A stretch of 37,501 nt of DNA from Parachlamydiaceae bacterium (GTDB lineage Bacteria > Chlamydiota > Chlamydiia > Chlamydiales > Parachlamydiaceae). The stretch covers positions 1-37,501 of the forward strand of contig JASBUW010000003.1 in the NCBI GenBank assembly GCA_030147755.1. The letters are read 5' to 3'. Positions 1 through 9,865 of the stretch are shown piece by piece. Within the stretch, counting starts at the first letter, position 1; each line of letters starts with the position of its first letter. The translations under genes and the position numbers were made by a program. The notes beneath the pieces are model-generated. The model was given only the letters and a program-made list of their open reading frames with translations, ran no database searches and had not been told where the DNA came from.

Positions 1-2
1 TT

Positions 3-65
3 GAATCCCGAGGTTTTGACGCGCTCAAATATGACGTTATTTTCTGGAAATGGTATCACACTTAA
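3..65 (+). CDS. Possible 3' end of an upstream gene (partial)
   Basis: Frame 3 is open from the window edge and ends at a TAA at 63-65. It reads ESRGFDALKYDVIFWKWYHT, which is rich in aromatic residues and has a plausible protein-like composition. The segment is only 20 codons long, so it could be chance. No family can be named. The stretch that follows, to 228, is very A/T-rich and shows no other gene. Confidence 0.2.
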   Translation, partial: ESRGFDALKYDVIFWKWYHT

Positions 66-228
66 GAGATTGATTTTTATATTACACTTATCTCATCTAT
101 TTAAATATTGATAACAGAATTTTATTCTGGCAAAATTAGAATCATTTAGGCATAATGATCTATATTCTAATGATTTAAAATAAAATCTAAATTAATAACT
201 AACAAAATCATATAATGATAGGTTATTT

Positions 229-2199
229 ATGTATAATATTCCAACAACTGTGGGTTCACCACCGAAAGAACCTGCAAAATTCGATCCTCTTAAGCCCACT
301 CCCAAACCCAGAGTCAAACTTGCTAATCTAGATTTTTCTCAACTGAAACCAGAACATAATACGATTGTTCCCCTACCTCCTTCTACTACTAATTCTTCTA
401 AACAACTACCTAAACTTCTTTCTCCTCGAGGAGAGCAGAAGGTAAAATCTGTCGCAAATCTTATAGAAGTCTGGGCAGGAAAGGAACAATCTTCTCAGGG
501 GAATGAAGTTTCTTCTAGGCAACGTTCTCATACTCAAGCCCAAGTAAAGAGGCCTTCTTCTCTAGATCGTGAGTATGCTCAATTTCAACAAGGAAGTCAA
601 AAACTGGCTCAGTTAAGCACTCTTTTTACAGAAAATTTCCAACTCATCAATCAACAAACGGCAAGTCTTATAGGAAATGAGCACGAACAAGAGCTCTCTA
701 GACTTGCTTTAAGAGAATTCACAAAAAATCCAAGCGTTCGTGAAAAATGGATACAAGTACGTCAATTAATGGATGAAATTTTGAATAGTGAAGAAATACC
801 CGAAGCTCCTACTTTAACTTTTAAAGATTTAGATTTAGAGAAATATCTCCAGTGGTCTTTTGAAGGTAGCCGCTTAAGTACTCATTCTGCTGCTAAAACT
901 TTTAGAGAGCCCAATCAAAAAATCGTGCGTGATTTTTTGATGAATTTTTTATTAGATCCAGACGTGGAACAACCCCTTAGAAATAAGTCTAATATCAAAA
1001 AAATGGATCAATTCTCCACCGATTCTATATCTACTACACCCACGCCTACGCGTCTTTTCAACTATTTGACTCATCTTGTTTTAATGAGTGAATTATTAAA
1101 AGTTTTTCCTCAAGAACTCTTAAGTAGAGAGAAAGAACCTATTTTTATTACTCTACAAAAATTGATTAGGGGGTTAGAAAATCTAAAAGAAGTCAAAGAC
1201 TTAGAAAAGCAAGGGCAATCTCTAGTTAAGTCTTATTGCTATCAAACGGGAGAGCTTCTTCAGCAATATGTCAAGCTACTTGCCACTGTTTTAAGAGATC
1301 AGATTCAGCAAGAAGAAGAAGGGAAGCGATTCCGAGAATTTTTATATCCTAATTTAAAGATCAAATTGCAAAGTTACCTTAAAAGCCCTTGTTCTACATT
1401 TGAAGCTGATTTTAAACGAGCCATCAATGCTCAATTTTTAATAATCACTAGCGATGATACATCTTTTCTTCCTGAACTGACAGAACAAGTGGGAAAAGAT
1501 AAAGAAGCGTTAGAAAAGTATTCTCGCGGTCTTCTAAAATTTTTTATGCATTATCTTAAATTAGAAGACAGCGATCAATTACAATTATTGCTGATCTTTA
1601 CCGAATCTCCATCCCTAACAGATTTTTATAATAATCTTCAAACATACCCTAAAGTCGATGACAAGGGAAATTCGGTAGAACCACCAGTAAAACTAGAAGT
1701 GATTAATAAACTTTTAACTATTTTTAGAGCAATGAACCAAGCTTTATTATTGGGAACGCATACAAGTATTCTATCGTTAGAAAAAATGATCACGAATAAT
1801 CAAGATAATTTACATCATAAGTTGATTCGTGAATATCCCACAGCTTCCTCTAATGAGCTTTTACCTCATCAAAAATTAGATAAAGAAACAAAAACTCTAC
1901 ATTTTCATTTTGCAGATTTATTGACAATCACTGTCAAACGCGTTGGAGCATTAGATAGTCTTCCTTCTCAACCCAAAACCACTGAGCTTTCTAAATGCTT
2001 TTATCCTACTTGTGCGATTACTTCCACTACAACTTTTACGATTTCCCTTCCTCAGATGGAAAGCCCTACCGCTCCCTATACAGAGATTGAAATTCAACGT
2101 CCTCCTTATACAATTGATTTAGGATTGCCTTTCTTGCAACGTTATGCCGCTTTAATTACCACTTTGGAGACAATGGGAATTAACTATCACATTGTTTAA
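229..2199 (+). CDS. Large hypothetical protein, possible secreted effector
   Basis: This 656-residue protein matches no family I recognise. Roughly the first 110 residues are rich in Pro, Ser, Lys and Gln (for example PLKPTPKPRVK and VPLPPSTTNSS) and look disordered. From about residue 110 to 580 it is strongly helical, with many Leu/Glu/Lys-rich stretches. The last 80 or so residues look beta-rich (TLHFHFADLLTITVKR near 558, then TITSTTTFTISL-like strands). No hydrophobic segment or signal peptide is visible. The ATG at 229 follows a weak AGG nine bases upstream. A disordered N-terminus on a helical body in a possible host-associated bacterium would fit a type III secreted effector, but that is only an inference. 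The gene ends just before a long inverted repeat that separates it from the convergent alaX-like gene. Confidence 0.8.
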   Translation: MYNIPTTVGSPPKEPAKFDPLKPTPKPRVKLANLDFSQLKPEHNTIVPLPPSTTNSSKQLPKLLSPRGEQKVKSVANLIEVWAGKEQSSQGNEVSSRQRSHTQAQVKRPSSLDREYAQFQQGSQKLAQLSTLFTENFQLINQQTASLIGNEHEQELSRLALREFTKNPSVREKWIQVRQLMDEILNSEEIPEAPTLTFKDLDLEKYLQWSFEGSRLSTHSAAKTFREPNQKIVRDFLMNFLLDPDVEQPLRNKSNIKKMDQFSTDSISTTPTPTRLFNYLTHLVLMSELLKVFPQELLSREKEPIFITLQKLIRGLENLKEVKDLEKQGQSLVKSYCYQTGELLQQYVKLLATVLRDQIQQEEEGKRFREFLYPNLKIKLQSYLKSPCSTFEADFKRAINAQFLIITSDDTSFLPELTEQVGKDKEALEKYSRGLLKFFMHYLKLEDSDQLQLLLIFTESPSLTDFYNNLQTYPKVDDKGNSVEPPVKLEVINKLLTIFRAMNQALLLGTHTSILSLEKMITNNQDNLHHKLIREYPTASSNELLPHQKLDKETKTLHFHFADLLTITVKRVGALDSLPSQPKTTELSKCFYPTCAITSTTTFTISLPQMESPTAPYTEIEIQRPPYTIDLGLPFLQRYAALITTLETMGINYHIV

Positions 2200-2221
2200 G
2201 AAATAAGAAGGGAAGATTACC

Positions 2222-2380
2222 TCTTTTCTTCTTCTCTGTGCTCTCTGTCTCGACTTTAGGAATCTTTAGCATAAAAAAAGGTAGATCTTGAGAAAAGTCC
2301 TTTATATGACTTGATTTCTCTCCTAGCCGCGGCTTAAAGATTCCTAAAGTCGAGACAGAGAGCACAGAGAAGAGAAAAGA
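2222..2380. repeat. Long inverted repeat between convergent genes (CTCTGTG type)
   Basis: The left arm is 2222-2268 and the right arm 2335-2380. A core of 38 bases (2231-2268 against 2335-2372) is perfectly complementary, and the outer part differs by one inserted T. The loop is 66 bases. The arm starts with 9-nt units (TCTCTGTGC, TCTCTGTCT) and continues CGACTTTAGGAATCTTTA. The element fills the gap between two convergent genes, so it could act as a bidirectional terminator. No clear flanking direct repeat was found. The CTCTGTG words recur in the repeat near 7.27 kb. Confidence 0.85.
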
Positions 2381-2383
2381 TTT

Positions 2384-3100
2384 TCAAGAAATCTGGTAAT
2401 AAATGAATGTTTGCCCTTCTTTGGCTTCGATCTTTGTCAGTGTAATTTTTCCCACTTCTGATGTTTGACGCACTTGTGTACCACCATCTGCCACGCTTCC
2501 GACAGATTCAAGCGTCAGCATGCGCAAAGGTTTATGCAAAGGTAAACCTGGCTGCAAATAAAGTGTCTGTTTTTCTAATTCTTCATAACTCATCATACAT
2601 GTCGAAAAACTCAAATTTTGTTGTACAAGCGCATTTGCTTGCTGTTCTAATTTTTCACGGAAATCTTCTTTCAAAACACCTTCATAGACAATATAAGGCT
2701 TTTTACCATGATCTGCTTTTAAAGGTTTCAAATGAACCGGAGAATGTCCCAATTGATACAACGCAAAATCAATGACATGTCCAGCTGAATGTGAGCGCAT
2801 ATGCTGATAACGTCTTTCCCACTTGATATACCCTTTCACTTTAGCTTGCAAAGGAGGTTCTTCTCCTTTCACATAGTGAACAATTTCCCCTTCCTTTATA
2901 CGTACTTGATAGACTTCGCCTTGCCATTGTTCATTTTTTAATAAACCTTGATCTGTGGATTGTCCACCTCCCATGGGATAAAAAACCGTCTCGCTTAAAA
3001 CGACGCGCCATTGCTGCGGCCCTTCTGCTTGCACATCCAGAATGTCTGCTTCCATTTCTGTCAAATAAGCATCTTCCATAAATAAGGACTTTGTCTTCAT
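2384..3100 (-). CDS. AlaX-like alanyl-tRNA editing protein
   Basis: This 238-residue protein belongs to the free-standing relatives of the alanyl-tRNA synthetase editing domain, which hydrolyse mischarged Ser- or Gly-tRNA(Ala) in the cytoplasm. The N-terminal beta part contains FYPMGGGQSTDQG (residues 40-52), the usual family signature. The zinc motif HxxxH is present as HSAGH (His104, His108). The second zinc motif, normally C-G-G-T-H, reads DGGTQ (Asp205 and Gln209), so the usual Cys and His ligands are both replaced. Metal binding may therefore differ, or the protein may be a variant subgroup. The start at 3100 has GGAG eight bases upstream and lies one base after the stop of the dehydratase gene, so the two are co-transcribed. 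Length fits the medium AlaX class. Confidence 0.85.
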   Translation of the reverse strand: MKTKSLFMEDAYLTEMEADILDVQAEGPQQWRVVLSETVFYPMGGGQSTDQGLLKNEQWQGEVYQVRIKEGEIVHYVKGEEPPLQAKVKGYIKWERRYQHMRSHSAGHVIDFALYQLGHSPVHLKPLKADHGKKPYIVYEGVLKEDFREKLEQQANALVQQNLSFSTCMMSYEELEKQTLYLQPGLPLHKPLRMLTLESVGSVADGGTQVRQTSEVGKITLTKIEAKEGQTFIYYQIS

Positions 3101-3101
3101 T

Positions 3102-4031
3102 TTAAGCTCCTACTTTGGTTTTCCATTCTTGCAATAAAGGTAAGCTGACACCACTGCCTCCACAAACAATCACAACAACAGAATGAAATTGTTTTAAGAT
3201 AGAAAATTGCTCATACACAAGCGCTAAACTAGCTCCACATGCAGGTTCTACTAATAAACGATGATCATGCGCAAATTGCAGAGTTGCTTGGACAGCTTGG
3301 CGATCATTGACAATCTGTGGATCAATACGTCGCTTTTTTGACCACTCTAAAGCTTGATCTGTCACACGCTTGGCTCCAAGTGTCGTCGCAATCGTTTCAA
3401 TGCGATCCAACGTGATCACTTTGCCTGCTTGAATTGATCGATAGAAAGAAGCTGCCCCTTCTGTTTCTGCTGTCACAACAGTGACATCGTCCCAGCCGAC
3501 TTGTTGCAATCCTTGTAAAACGCCGCACAGCAAACCACCGCCTCCCACCGACAAGATAATCGCATCGGGCTTCGCTTGATGCGCAGCGATTTCTTCTATC
3601 AACGTCGCATGTCCTTGCCAAATCAAAGGATGATCAAAAGGATGCACATATTGTCCACCGCCTTCTTCTGCGAGTGCTTTAGCCTCTTGTTCCGCGTGCT
3701 GCCAATTATCCCAATGCACAATGACTTCTGCTCCCTCTCGTCGCATTTTTTCACGCGCCACTTCTGTACTTGTCGAAGGCACAACCACTTTCACTGGCAA
3801 TCCCAAGATGCGTCCCGCATAAGCCACAGCTAATCCTGCATTGCCACCTGAAAAAGAGGTGAGAAATTTTGCACCTTGTCGTGCATATTCTTGACACAGA
3901 TAACCAATTCCCCGATTTTTGAAAGATCCACTCGGTTGCAACGCTTCTAATTTCAACGATACTGAGGCTCCCCATAGACAACTCAAAGGATAAGACTCGA
4001 TTAAAGGTGTTTTAATATACAGCTTCTTCAT
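3102..4031 (-). CDS. PLP-dependent threonine/serine dehydratase-like enzyme
   Basis: This 309-residue protein is a fold-type II pyridoxal-phosphate enzyme of the serine/threonine dehydratase group. The PLP lysine is Lys38 in PSGSFKNRG, the phosphate/substrate loop is SGGNAG (about residues 60-65), the glycine-rich loop is SVGGGGLLCG, and CGGSGVSLPLL lies near the C-terminus. Family members deaminate Ser or Thr to the 2-oxo acid or act as racemases; the exact substrate cannot be read from sequence. There is no regulatory ACT domain. The gene starts inside the last codons of the regulator gene (ATGA overlap at 4028-4031) and is followed after one base by the AlaX-like gene. That context points to amino acid handling under the control of the upstream PAS-HTH regulator. 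Confidence 0.88.
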   Translation of the reverse strand: MKKLYIKTPLIESYPLSCLWGASVSLKLEALQPSGSFKNRGIGYLCQEYARQGAKFLTSFSGGNAGLAVAYAGRILGLPVKVVVPSTSTEVAREKMRREGAEVIVHWDNWQHAEQEAKALAEEGGGQYVHPFDHPLIWQGHATLIEEIAAHQAKPDAIILSVGGGGLLCGVLQGLQQVGWDDVTVVTAETEGAASFYRSIQAGKVITLDRIETIATTLGAKRVTDQALEWSKKRRIDPQIVNDRQAVQATLQFAHDHRLLVEPACGASLALVYEQFSILKQFHSVVVIVCGGSGVSLPLLQEWKTKVGA

Positions 4032-4660
4032 GCGTTTGTGATTTGTTTAATATAATTATAGACACTGGCGCGCGACAATTTTAAGGTTTTGGCCAATACA
4101 GGTGCTGCATTTTTAAAATTGAAGATCCCTTTATGATAGAGTGCTTGAATCAATTCTTTCTTTTGTGGCTTGGTTAAATGAGCAAGTGATAAATGTTGCT
4201 CTTGTGCGTACTCTTCGATAATGCGCAAAATTTGTTCCTGTCCGCCTTCGGCAAACAATTCAATCGGATTCCCCGCTTTGGGTTCGACAGTTAAAAACTT
4301 CTCTAATAGACGTTGAGATTCTTGAAAAAAACTCGTATCGACATTAAAACAAATCAATCCAATGGGTGTTCCCTTGGCATCGCGCAACGTAATCGATGTA
4401 CACTTTAAAGGACGTCCATCCCAATTCTCTTTATAGTAGGGAAGAAAATAATCGGGAAATTGACTCGTTTCGATCTTTAACTCATGCAAAGGACTTTTAT
4501 CGCCCACTTTTCGTTGTGAAAAATTGTGATACAACCGCGCAATTTTACCCGTCTTAAGATCATGCACAGCCGCTTCTACAAAAGGATGGAATAAACTGAC
4601 AATCGACTCAATAAATGGTTCGTATTCAGCAATCCAATCTGTTAATTTTTTCTGTTTCAT
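4028..4660 (-). CDS. YheO/DauR-type transcriptional regulator (PAS-like + HTH)
   Basis: The 210-residue protein starting MKQKKLTDW has the layout of YheO/DauR regulators. An N-terminal YheO-type PAS-like domain (about residues 10-115) contains FHPFVEAAVHDLKTGKIA and the conserved DAKGTPIGLICFNVD. A C-terminal DauR-type helix-turn-helix (about 150-208) ends LKLSRASVYNYIK. In Pseudomonas, DauR represses D-arginine catabolism. Here the regulator is the first gene of an operon with a PLP dehydratase and an AlaX-like protein, so it probably senses an amino acid or related metabolite. The ATG at 4660 is preferred because AGAGAGG lies eight bases before it; an in-frame ATG at 4681 would add seven residues. 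A perfect palindrome about 90 bases upstream is a candidate operator. Confidence 0.82.
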   Translation of the reverse strand: MKQKKLTDWIAEYEPFIESIVSLFHPFVEAAVHDLKTGKIARLYHNFSQRKVGDKSPLHELKIETSQFPDYFLPYYKENWDGRPLKCTSITLRDAKGTPIGLICFNVDTSFFQESQRLLEKFLTVEPKAGNPIELFAEGGQEQILRIIEEYAQEQHLSLAHLTKPQKKELIQALYHKGIFNFKNAAPVLAKTLKLSRASVYNYIKQITNA

Positions 4661-4750
4661 CTCTCCAACCTCTCTTTTCATTCACAAATTTATCACATTT
4701 TATATTTTTTGTCAAATTTAGACTTTTAGTATAAAAATTTAGCTTATTTT

Positions 4751-4785
4751 TTGACAGATTTAAAGTTGAACTTTAAATCTGTCAA
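4751..4785. promoter_or_regulatory. Perfect 35-bp palindrome, candidate operator
   Basis: The sequence TTGACAGATTTAAAGTT, a central G, then the exact reverse complement, forms two 17-base arms. It sits in the divergent gap between the YheO/DauR-type regulator (minus strand) and the exported protein gene (plus strand). A TATAAT box is present at 4843-4848. Symmetry and position suit a dimeric regulator such as the neighbouring HTH protein. A T-rich run follows the right arm, so a hairpin or terminator role is a weaker alternative. Confidence 0.55.
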
Positions 4786-4873
4786 TCTTTCTTACTCTTT
4801 TTTTCTTTATTTATTTTTCATAAACACTTAACATTAAGCTATTATAATAGGGGTAATCAATTTAATCATTTAA

Positions 4874-5596
4874 ATGAGATCCTTTATGAATCTAAAAAAT
4901 TATTTCTGTGTGCTTATCTGTGCTCTTTTCGTCTGGACCTCACTTCACGCAGCTAGTGCTATGCCCACACCTGAGAAACAAATGGAAAAGGTGAGTCAAG
5001 GGATCAAAATTAAAGCTCAAGATGAAAATACGTTGGTGGTTTTTCCTGACGGCAGCTTGTGGATAGTACGCAATGAAGACCAAGAAGCCTTTCGTGCGTG
5101 GAAAGACATGTTTGGTCAAAAATTAGATTTAGTTTCTTTTACTGCAGTTCCTACTGGTGATCCTAAATACCCTTATAAACTTGTGGCTAAAGAAGGCGGC
5201 AATGAGTTTTTCTTAGAGCGCCCAGAATCCTCTAACAAGTGGTTATTGCTGGTAGAGAAGTGGCGTCGTCAACGTGTGGCGCAAGTGAGTGGAGAATTGA
5301 TTCAATTAGTTTCGATTGATTCCACAGATTCTAACATGGATCAAAATCCAGAAGTCATTTGGGAAGCCAATAATCCCGAAGAATCTAAACCTGTCATAGA
5401 AACGTGGCAAACTGAAGACCCTATCGTGATTGCCCGTGTCATGGCTTATTCTATTAAACAAGATACAGGCAGCATGGTCGGTTACTTGATGTTTCGCTTC
5501 GAAAACGAAGAACAACTCACTGAGTGGCTGAGCGACTTCGGCAATCCGCCACCTGTGAACGGAATTTGGGTGCATCCTGTTCTTGAAAATAAATAG
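4874..5596 (+). CDS. Exported hypothetical protein
   Basis: This protein of up to 240 residues begins with a clear Sec signal peptide: a basic start, a hydrophobic core (YFCVLICALFVW) and a small-residue cleavage region (HAASA near residue 30). The mature part of about 210 residues is acidic and Trp-rich. Two similar segments, one ending EAFRAWKDMFGQ and the other EQLTEWLSDFG, suggest an internal duplication. I do not recognise the family. The start could also be the ATG at 4886, which gives a tidier signal peptide; neither has a strong ribosome binding site. A TATAAT box lies at 4843-4848. It is probably periplasmic or secreted. Confidence 0.75.
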   Translation: MRSFMNLKNYFCVLICALFVWTSLHAASAMPTPEKQMEKVSQGIKIKAQDENTLVVFPDGSLWIVRNEDQEAFRAWKDMFGQKLDLVSFTAVPTGDPKYPYKLVAKEGGNEFFLERPESSNKWLLLVEKWRRQRVAQVSGELIQLVSIDSTDSNMDQNPEVIWEANNPEESKPVIETWQTEDPIVIARVMAYSIKQDTGSMVGYLMFRFENEEQLTEWLSDFGNPPPVNGIWVHPVLENK

Positions 5597-5631
5597 TTTT
5601 ATACCGCCTTACTTTGTTATTTCGTTACGAC

Positions 5632-5651
5632 AAAAAGCATTTTTGCTTTTT
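5632..5651 (+). terminator. Small hairpin, possible terminator
   Basis: AAAAAGCA and TGCTTTTT form an 8-bp stem around a 4-base loop, about 35 bases after the exported protein gene. The stem is A/T-rich and ends in a T run, so it could be a weak intrinsic terminator for the upstream gene. Confidence 0.4.
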
Positions 5652-5690
5652 ACAGTAATGCATACTCGTAAGCATAAAATTCCTGAATAC

Positions 5691-5874
5691 AAAGTCGCCT
5701 GAACCAGCATTTGATGGACCAAATGGACCTCATAGACCGAATGGACATAAAGTATATGATGTACCGGAAATAGCTAAAGCTGGTTGTTAAAATGGATTTT
5801 ACTCCTTTTGTCCATTCGGTCTATGAGGTCCATCAGGTCCATTTGGTCCATCAAATGCTGGTTCAGGCGACTTT
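5691..5874. repeat. Long inverted repeat with 9-nt GGACC-type units
   Basis: The left arm is 5691-5747 (57 bases) and the right arm 5809-5874 (66 bases). They are exactly complementary except that the right arm has one additional 9-nt unit (TGATGGACC on the left-arm strand). The inner arm is a tandem run of 9-mers: TGATGGACC, AAATGGACC, (TGATGGACC), TCATAGACC, GAATGGACA. The outer 20 bases (AAAGTCGCCTGAACCAGCAT) are unique to this locus. No convincing flanking direct repeat is visible. The element takes up most of the 392-base gap between 5597 and 5988, which holds no gene. Confidence 0.9.
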
Positions 5875-5988
5875 AAAAAGCTTAAATTGACGCCATTGAC
5901 TGCACAACCACACACTTAAATAATTTTATTGTCACAAAACACTTAGAGAGTTAACATTCAAGAAAATTCTAAGGTGTGACGACAATTT

Positions 5989-6522
5989 ATGCTGATTTTA
6001 CGCGCTATTTTTTTCTTATTCTTTTTTTCTGTATTACATGCTTCAGGTCAAGATTCTCAAAAAATTGACTATACGAAGTATATGCAACGCTTAATTGAGC
6101 TTGCCAAACAGAATCCACAAGCCCCTTTTGCAGCGATGATTATTCATCAGCAGACGGGTGAGGTACTTTGTGAAGGACTCAACAATACTTCTTTAAATCC
6201 CACGTGGCACGGAGAAATACAGGCAATCAATGCCTGTGCAGAAAAATATCCCAAATTAGATTGGTCTAAGACCATCTTAATCACCACAGCTGAGCCTTGT
6301 CCAATGTGCATGGGTGCTATTATTTGGGCGGGCATTCCGACAGTTGTGTACGGTACTTCTATCCATTATTTAACTGAAAATCAATGGAATCAAATCCACA
6401 TTGATTCTCAGGAAGTCGCCAAAAAATCGCCTTTCTATCATGGCACAATTGTAGAAGGTGTCTTGCATCAAGAAACAGATAAATTATTTAAAAAATCTAA
6501 TTCATTAAATTATAAAATTTAA
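5989..6522 (+). CDS. Nucleoside/base deaminase with signal peptide
   Basis: The 177-residue protein is a zinc-dependent deaminase of the cytidine/guanine/tRNA-adenosine deaminase superfamily. The zinc ligand and catalytic Glu are in HGE (His74, Glu76), and the other two ligands in PCPMC (Cys104, Cys107). EPCPMCMGAI and the following WAGIPTVVYG are typical of the guanine deaminase/TadA branch. The unusual part is the N-terminus: a strongly hydrophobic run (residues 2-17, LILRAIFFLFFFSVL) followed by HASGQ looks like a Sec signal peptide. The enzyme would then act outside the cytoplasm, perhaps on nucleosides or bases before uptake. Zinc motifs and length are normal for the family. The substrate cannot be assigned. 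Confidence 0.85.
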   Translation: MLILRAIFFLFFFSVLHASGQDSQKIDYTKYMQRLIELAKQNPQAPFAAMIIHQQTGEVLCEGLNNTSLNPTWHGEIQAINACAEKYPKLDWSKTILITTAEPCPMCMGAIIWAGIPTVVYGTSIHYLTENQWNQIHIDSQEVAKKSPFYHGTIVEGVLHQETDKLFKKSNSLNYKI

Positions 6523-6534
6523 TTATTCTAATTA

Positions 6535-6563
6535 TTGACATTAAAATTATACTCGCATATCCT
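6535..6563 (+). promoter_or_regulatory. Sigma70-type promoter
   Basis: TTGACA at 6535-6540 and TATCCT at 6558-6563 are separated by exactly 17 bases, about 35 bases upstream of the ATG at 6599. An AAAGGAT ribosome binding site lies just before that start. This is the cleanest promoter in the window and serves the membrane protein gene. Confidence 0.7.
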
Positions 6564-6598
6564 TTTGTTAATTATAAATTTATAAAAAGGATACAAAA

Positions 6599-7252
6599 AT
6601 GAATATACAATTAACGCCAAGTTTTGCAGCAAATGTTGAAATTAAAGACTTAAATGGAGCTATTCTTTATCAACAGAATTTCAATTCAGATCAAGATCTA
6701 AAAGACTTCATTGTAAAATATGGAAAATCGAAACCAGGTTGGTCTTTATTAGAGGGGCTTGTAAGACCCTTAAGAATGGATTCTTGGCAACATTTTGCAG
6801 AAGATTTCTTTCTTCCCACTTTTGTGCACTATGCTTTAAAAGTGAATCAGGTTGCTTTGAAAGTCATCGCTTCTATTTTTGCAATTGCTTTAGATGTGAT
6901 CACTTTGCCCATTCGCTTTATCACAGCACCTTTTTATGCTTATTCTAATTACAACTATCTAGAACCCGCGCACCTTATCGAACATGATCTTGGGATAGCA
7001 GGGCACGATGTTGTGAACCTGTGTTATGATAAAAAAGAAACAATAGTGGGAGCTCCTGTTGGAGGATTACCTCAAAATGGTAGCAAATATACCTATAAGG
7101 GAACTAAAAAAGTTGCTCTAAAAAATTTAGTAGGCGGAGTCAGTGGACGTCCTATAGAAGTTGAGAAGATAGAATCTTATGTAAATGTCAATGGCCAGTG
7201 GAATTGGACAAAACAAATTACGGGTAGCGCCACAAAACCTCTTTTTGTTTAA
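6599..7252 (+). CDS. Membrane-associated hypothetical protein
   Basis: This 217-residue protein has no signal peptide. It has one long hydrophobic stretch, about residues 80-118 (VNQVALKVIASIFAIALD, then VITLPIRFITAPFYAY), which could form one or two membrane helices. The N-terminal 60 residues look soluble, and the C-terminal 100 residues are beta-like and Gly/Lys-rich. I do not recognise a family. Its own sigma70-type promoter and a good AAAGGAT site show that it is expressed independently. The gene ends just before an inverted repeat separating it from the convergent ATP synthase operon. Confidence 0.75.
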   Translation: MNIQLTPSFAANVEIKDLNGAILYQQNFNSDQDLKDFIVKYGKSKPGWSLLEGLVRPLRMDSWQHFAEDFFLPTFVHYALKVNQVALKVIASIFAIALDVITLPIRFITAPFYAYSNYNYLEPAHLIEHDLGIAGHDVVNLCYDKKETIVGAPVGGLPQNGSKYTYKGTKKVALKNLVGGVSGRPIEVEKIESYVNVNGQWNWTKQITGSATKPLFV

Positions 7253-7265
7253 GCAGTTTCTCTCA

Positions 7266-7337
7266 TTTCTCCTCTGTGCTCTCTGTGTGCTCTGTGGTAA
7301 ATTAATCAATAAAATTACCACAGAGAGCACAAAGAAA
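7266..7337. repeat. Inverted repeat with 9-nt CTCTGTG units, between convergent genes
   Basis: The left arm (about 7266-7303) contains three tandem 9-mers, CTCTGTGCT, CTCTGTGTG and CTCTGTGGT, followed by AAATT. The right arm (about 7313-7337) is the reverse complement with one 9-nt unit missing. The loop is short. It sits between the stop of the membrane protein gene (7252) and the stop of atpC (7342), where a bidirectional terminator is expected. Similar CTCTGTG tracts, whose translation reads TTESTKKE-like, are common in unrelated bacterial genomes. Confidence 0.8.
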
Positions 7338-7341
7338 GAAG

Positions 7342-9858
<2,517 letters not shown>

Positions 9859-9865
9859 AAGCTAC

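Noticed and set aside
2222-2380. Insertion element with target-site duplication
   Set aside because: Unlike the repeats at 15.7, 17.9 and 20.7 kb, no convincing direct repeat borders it; the same holds for the repeat at 5.7 kb.
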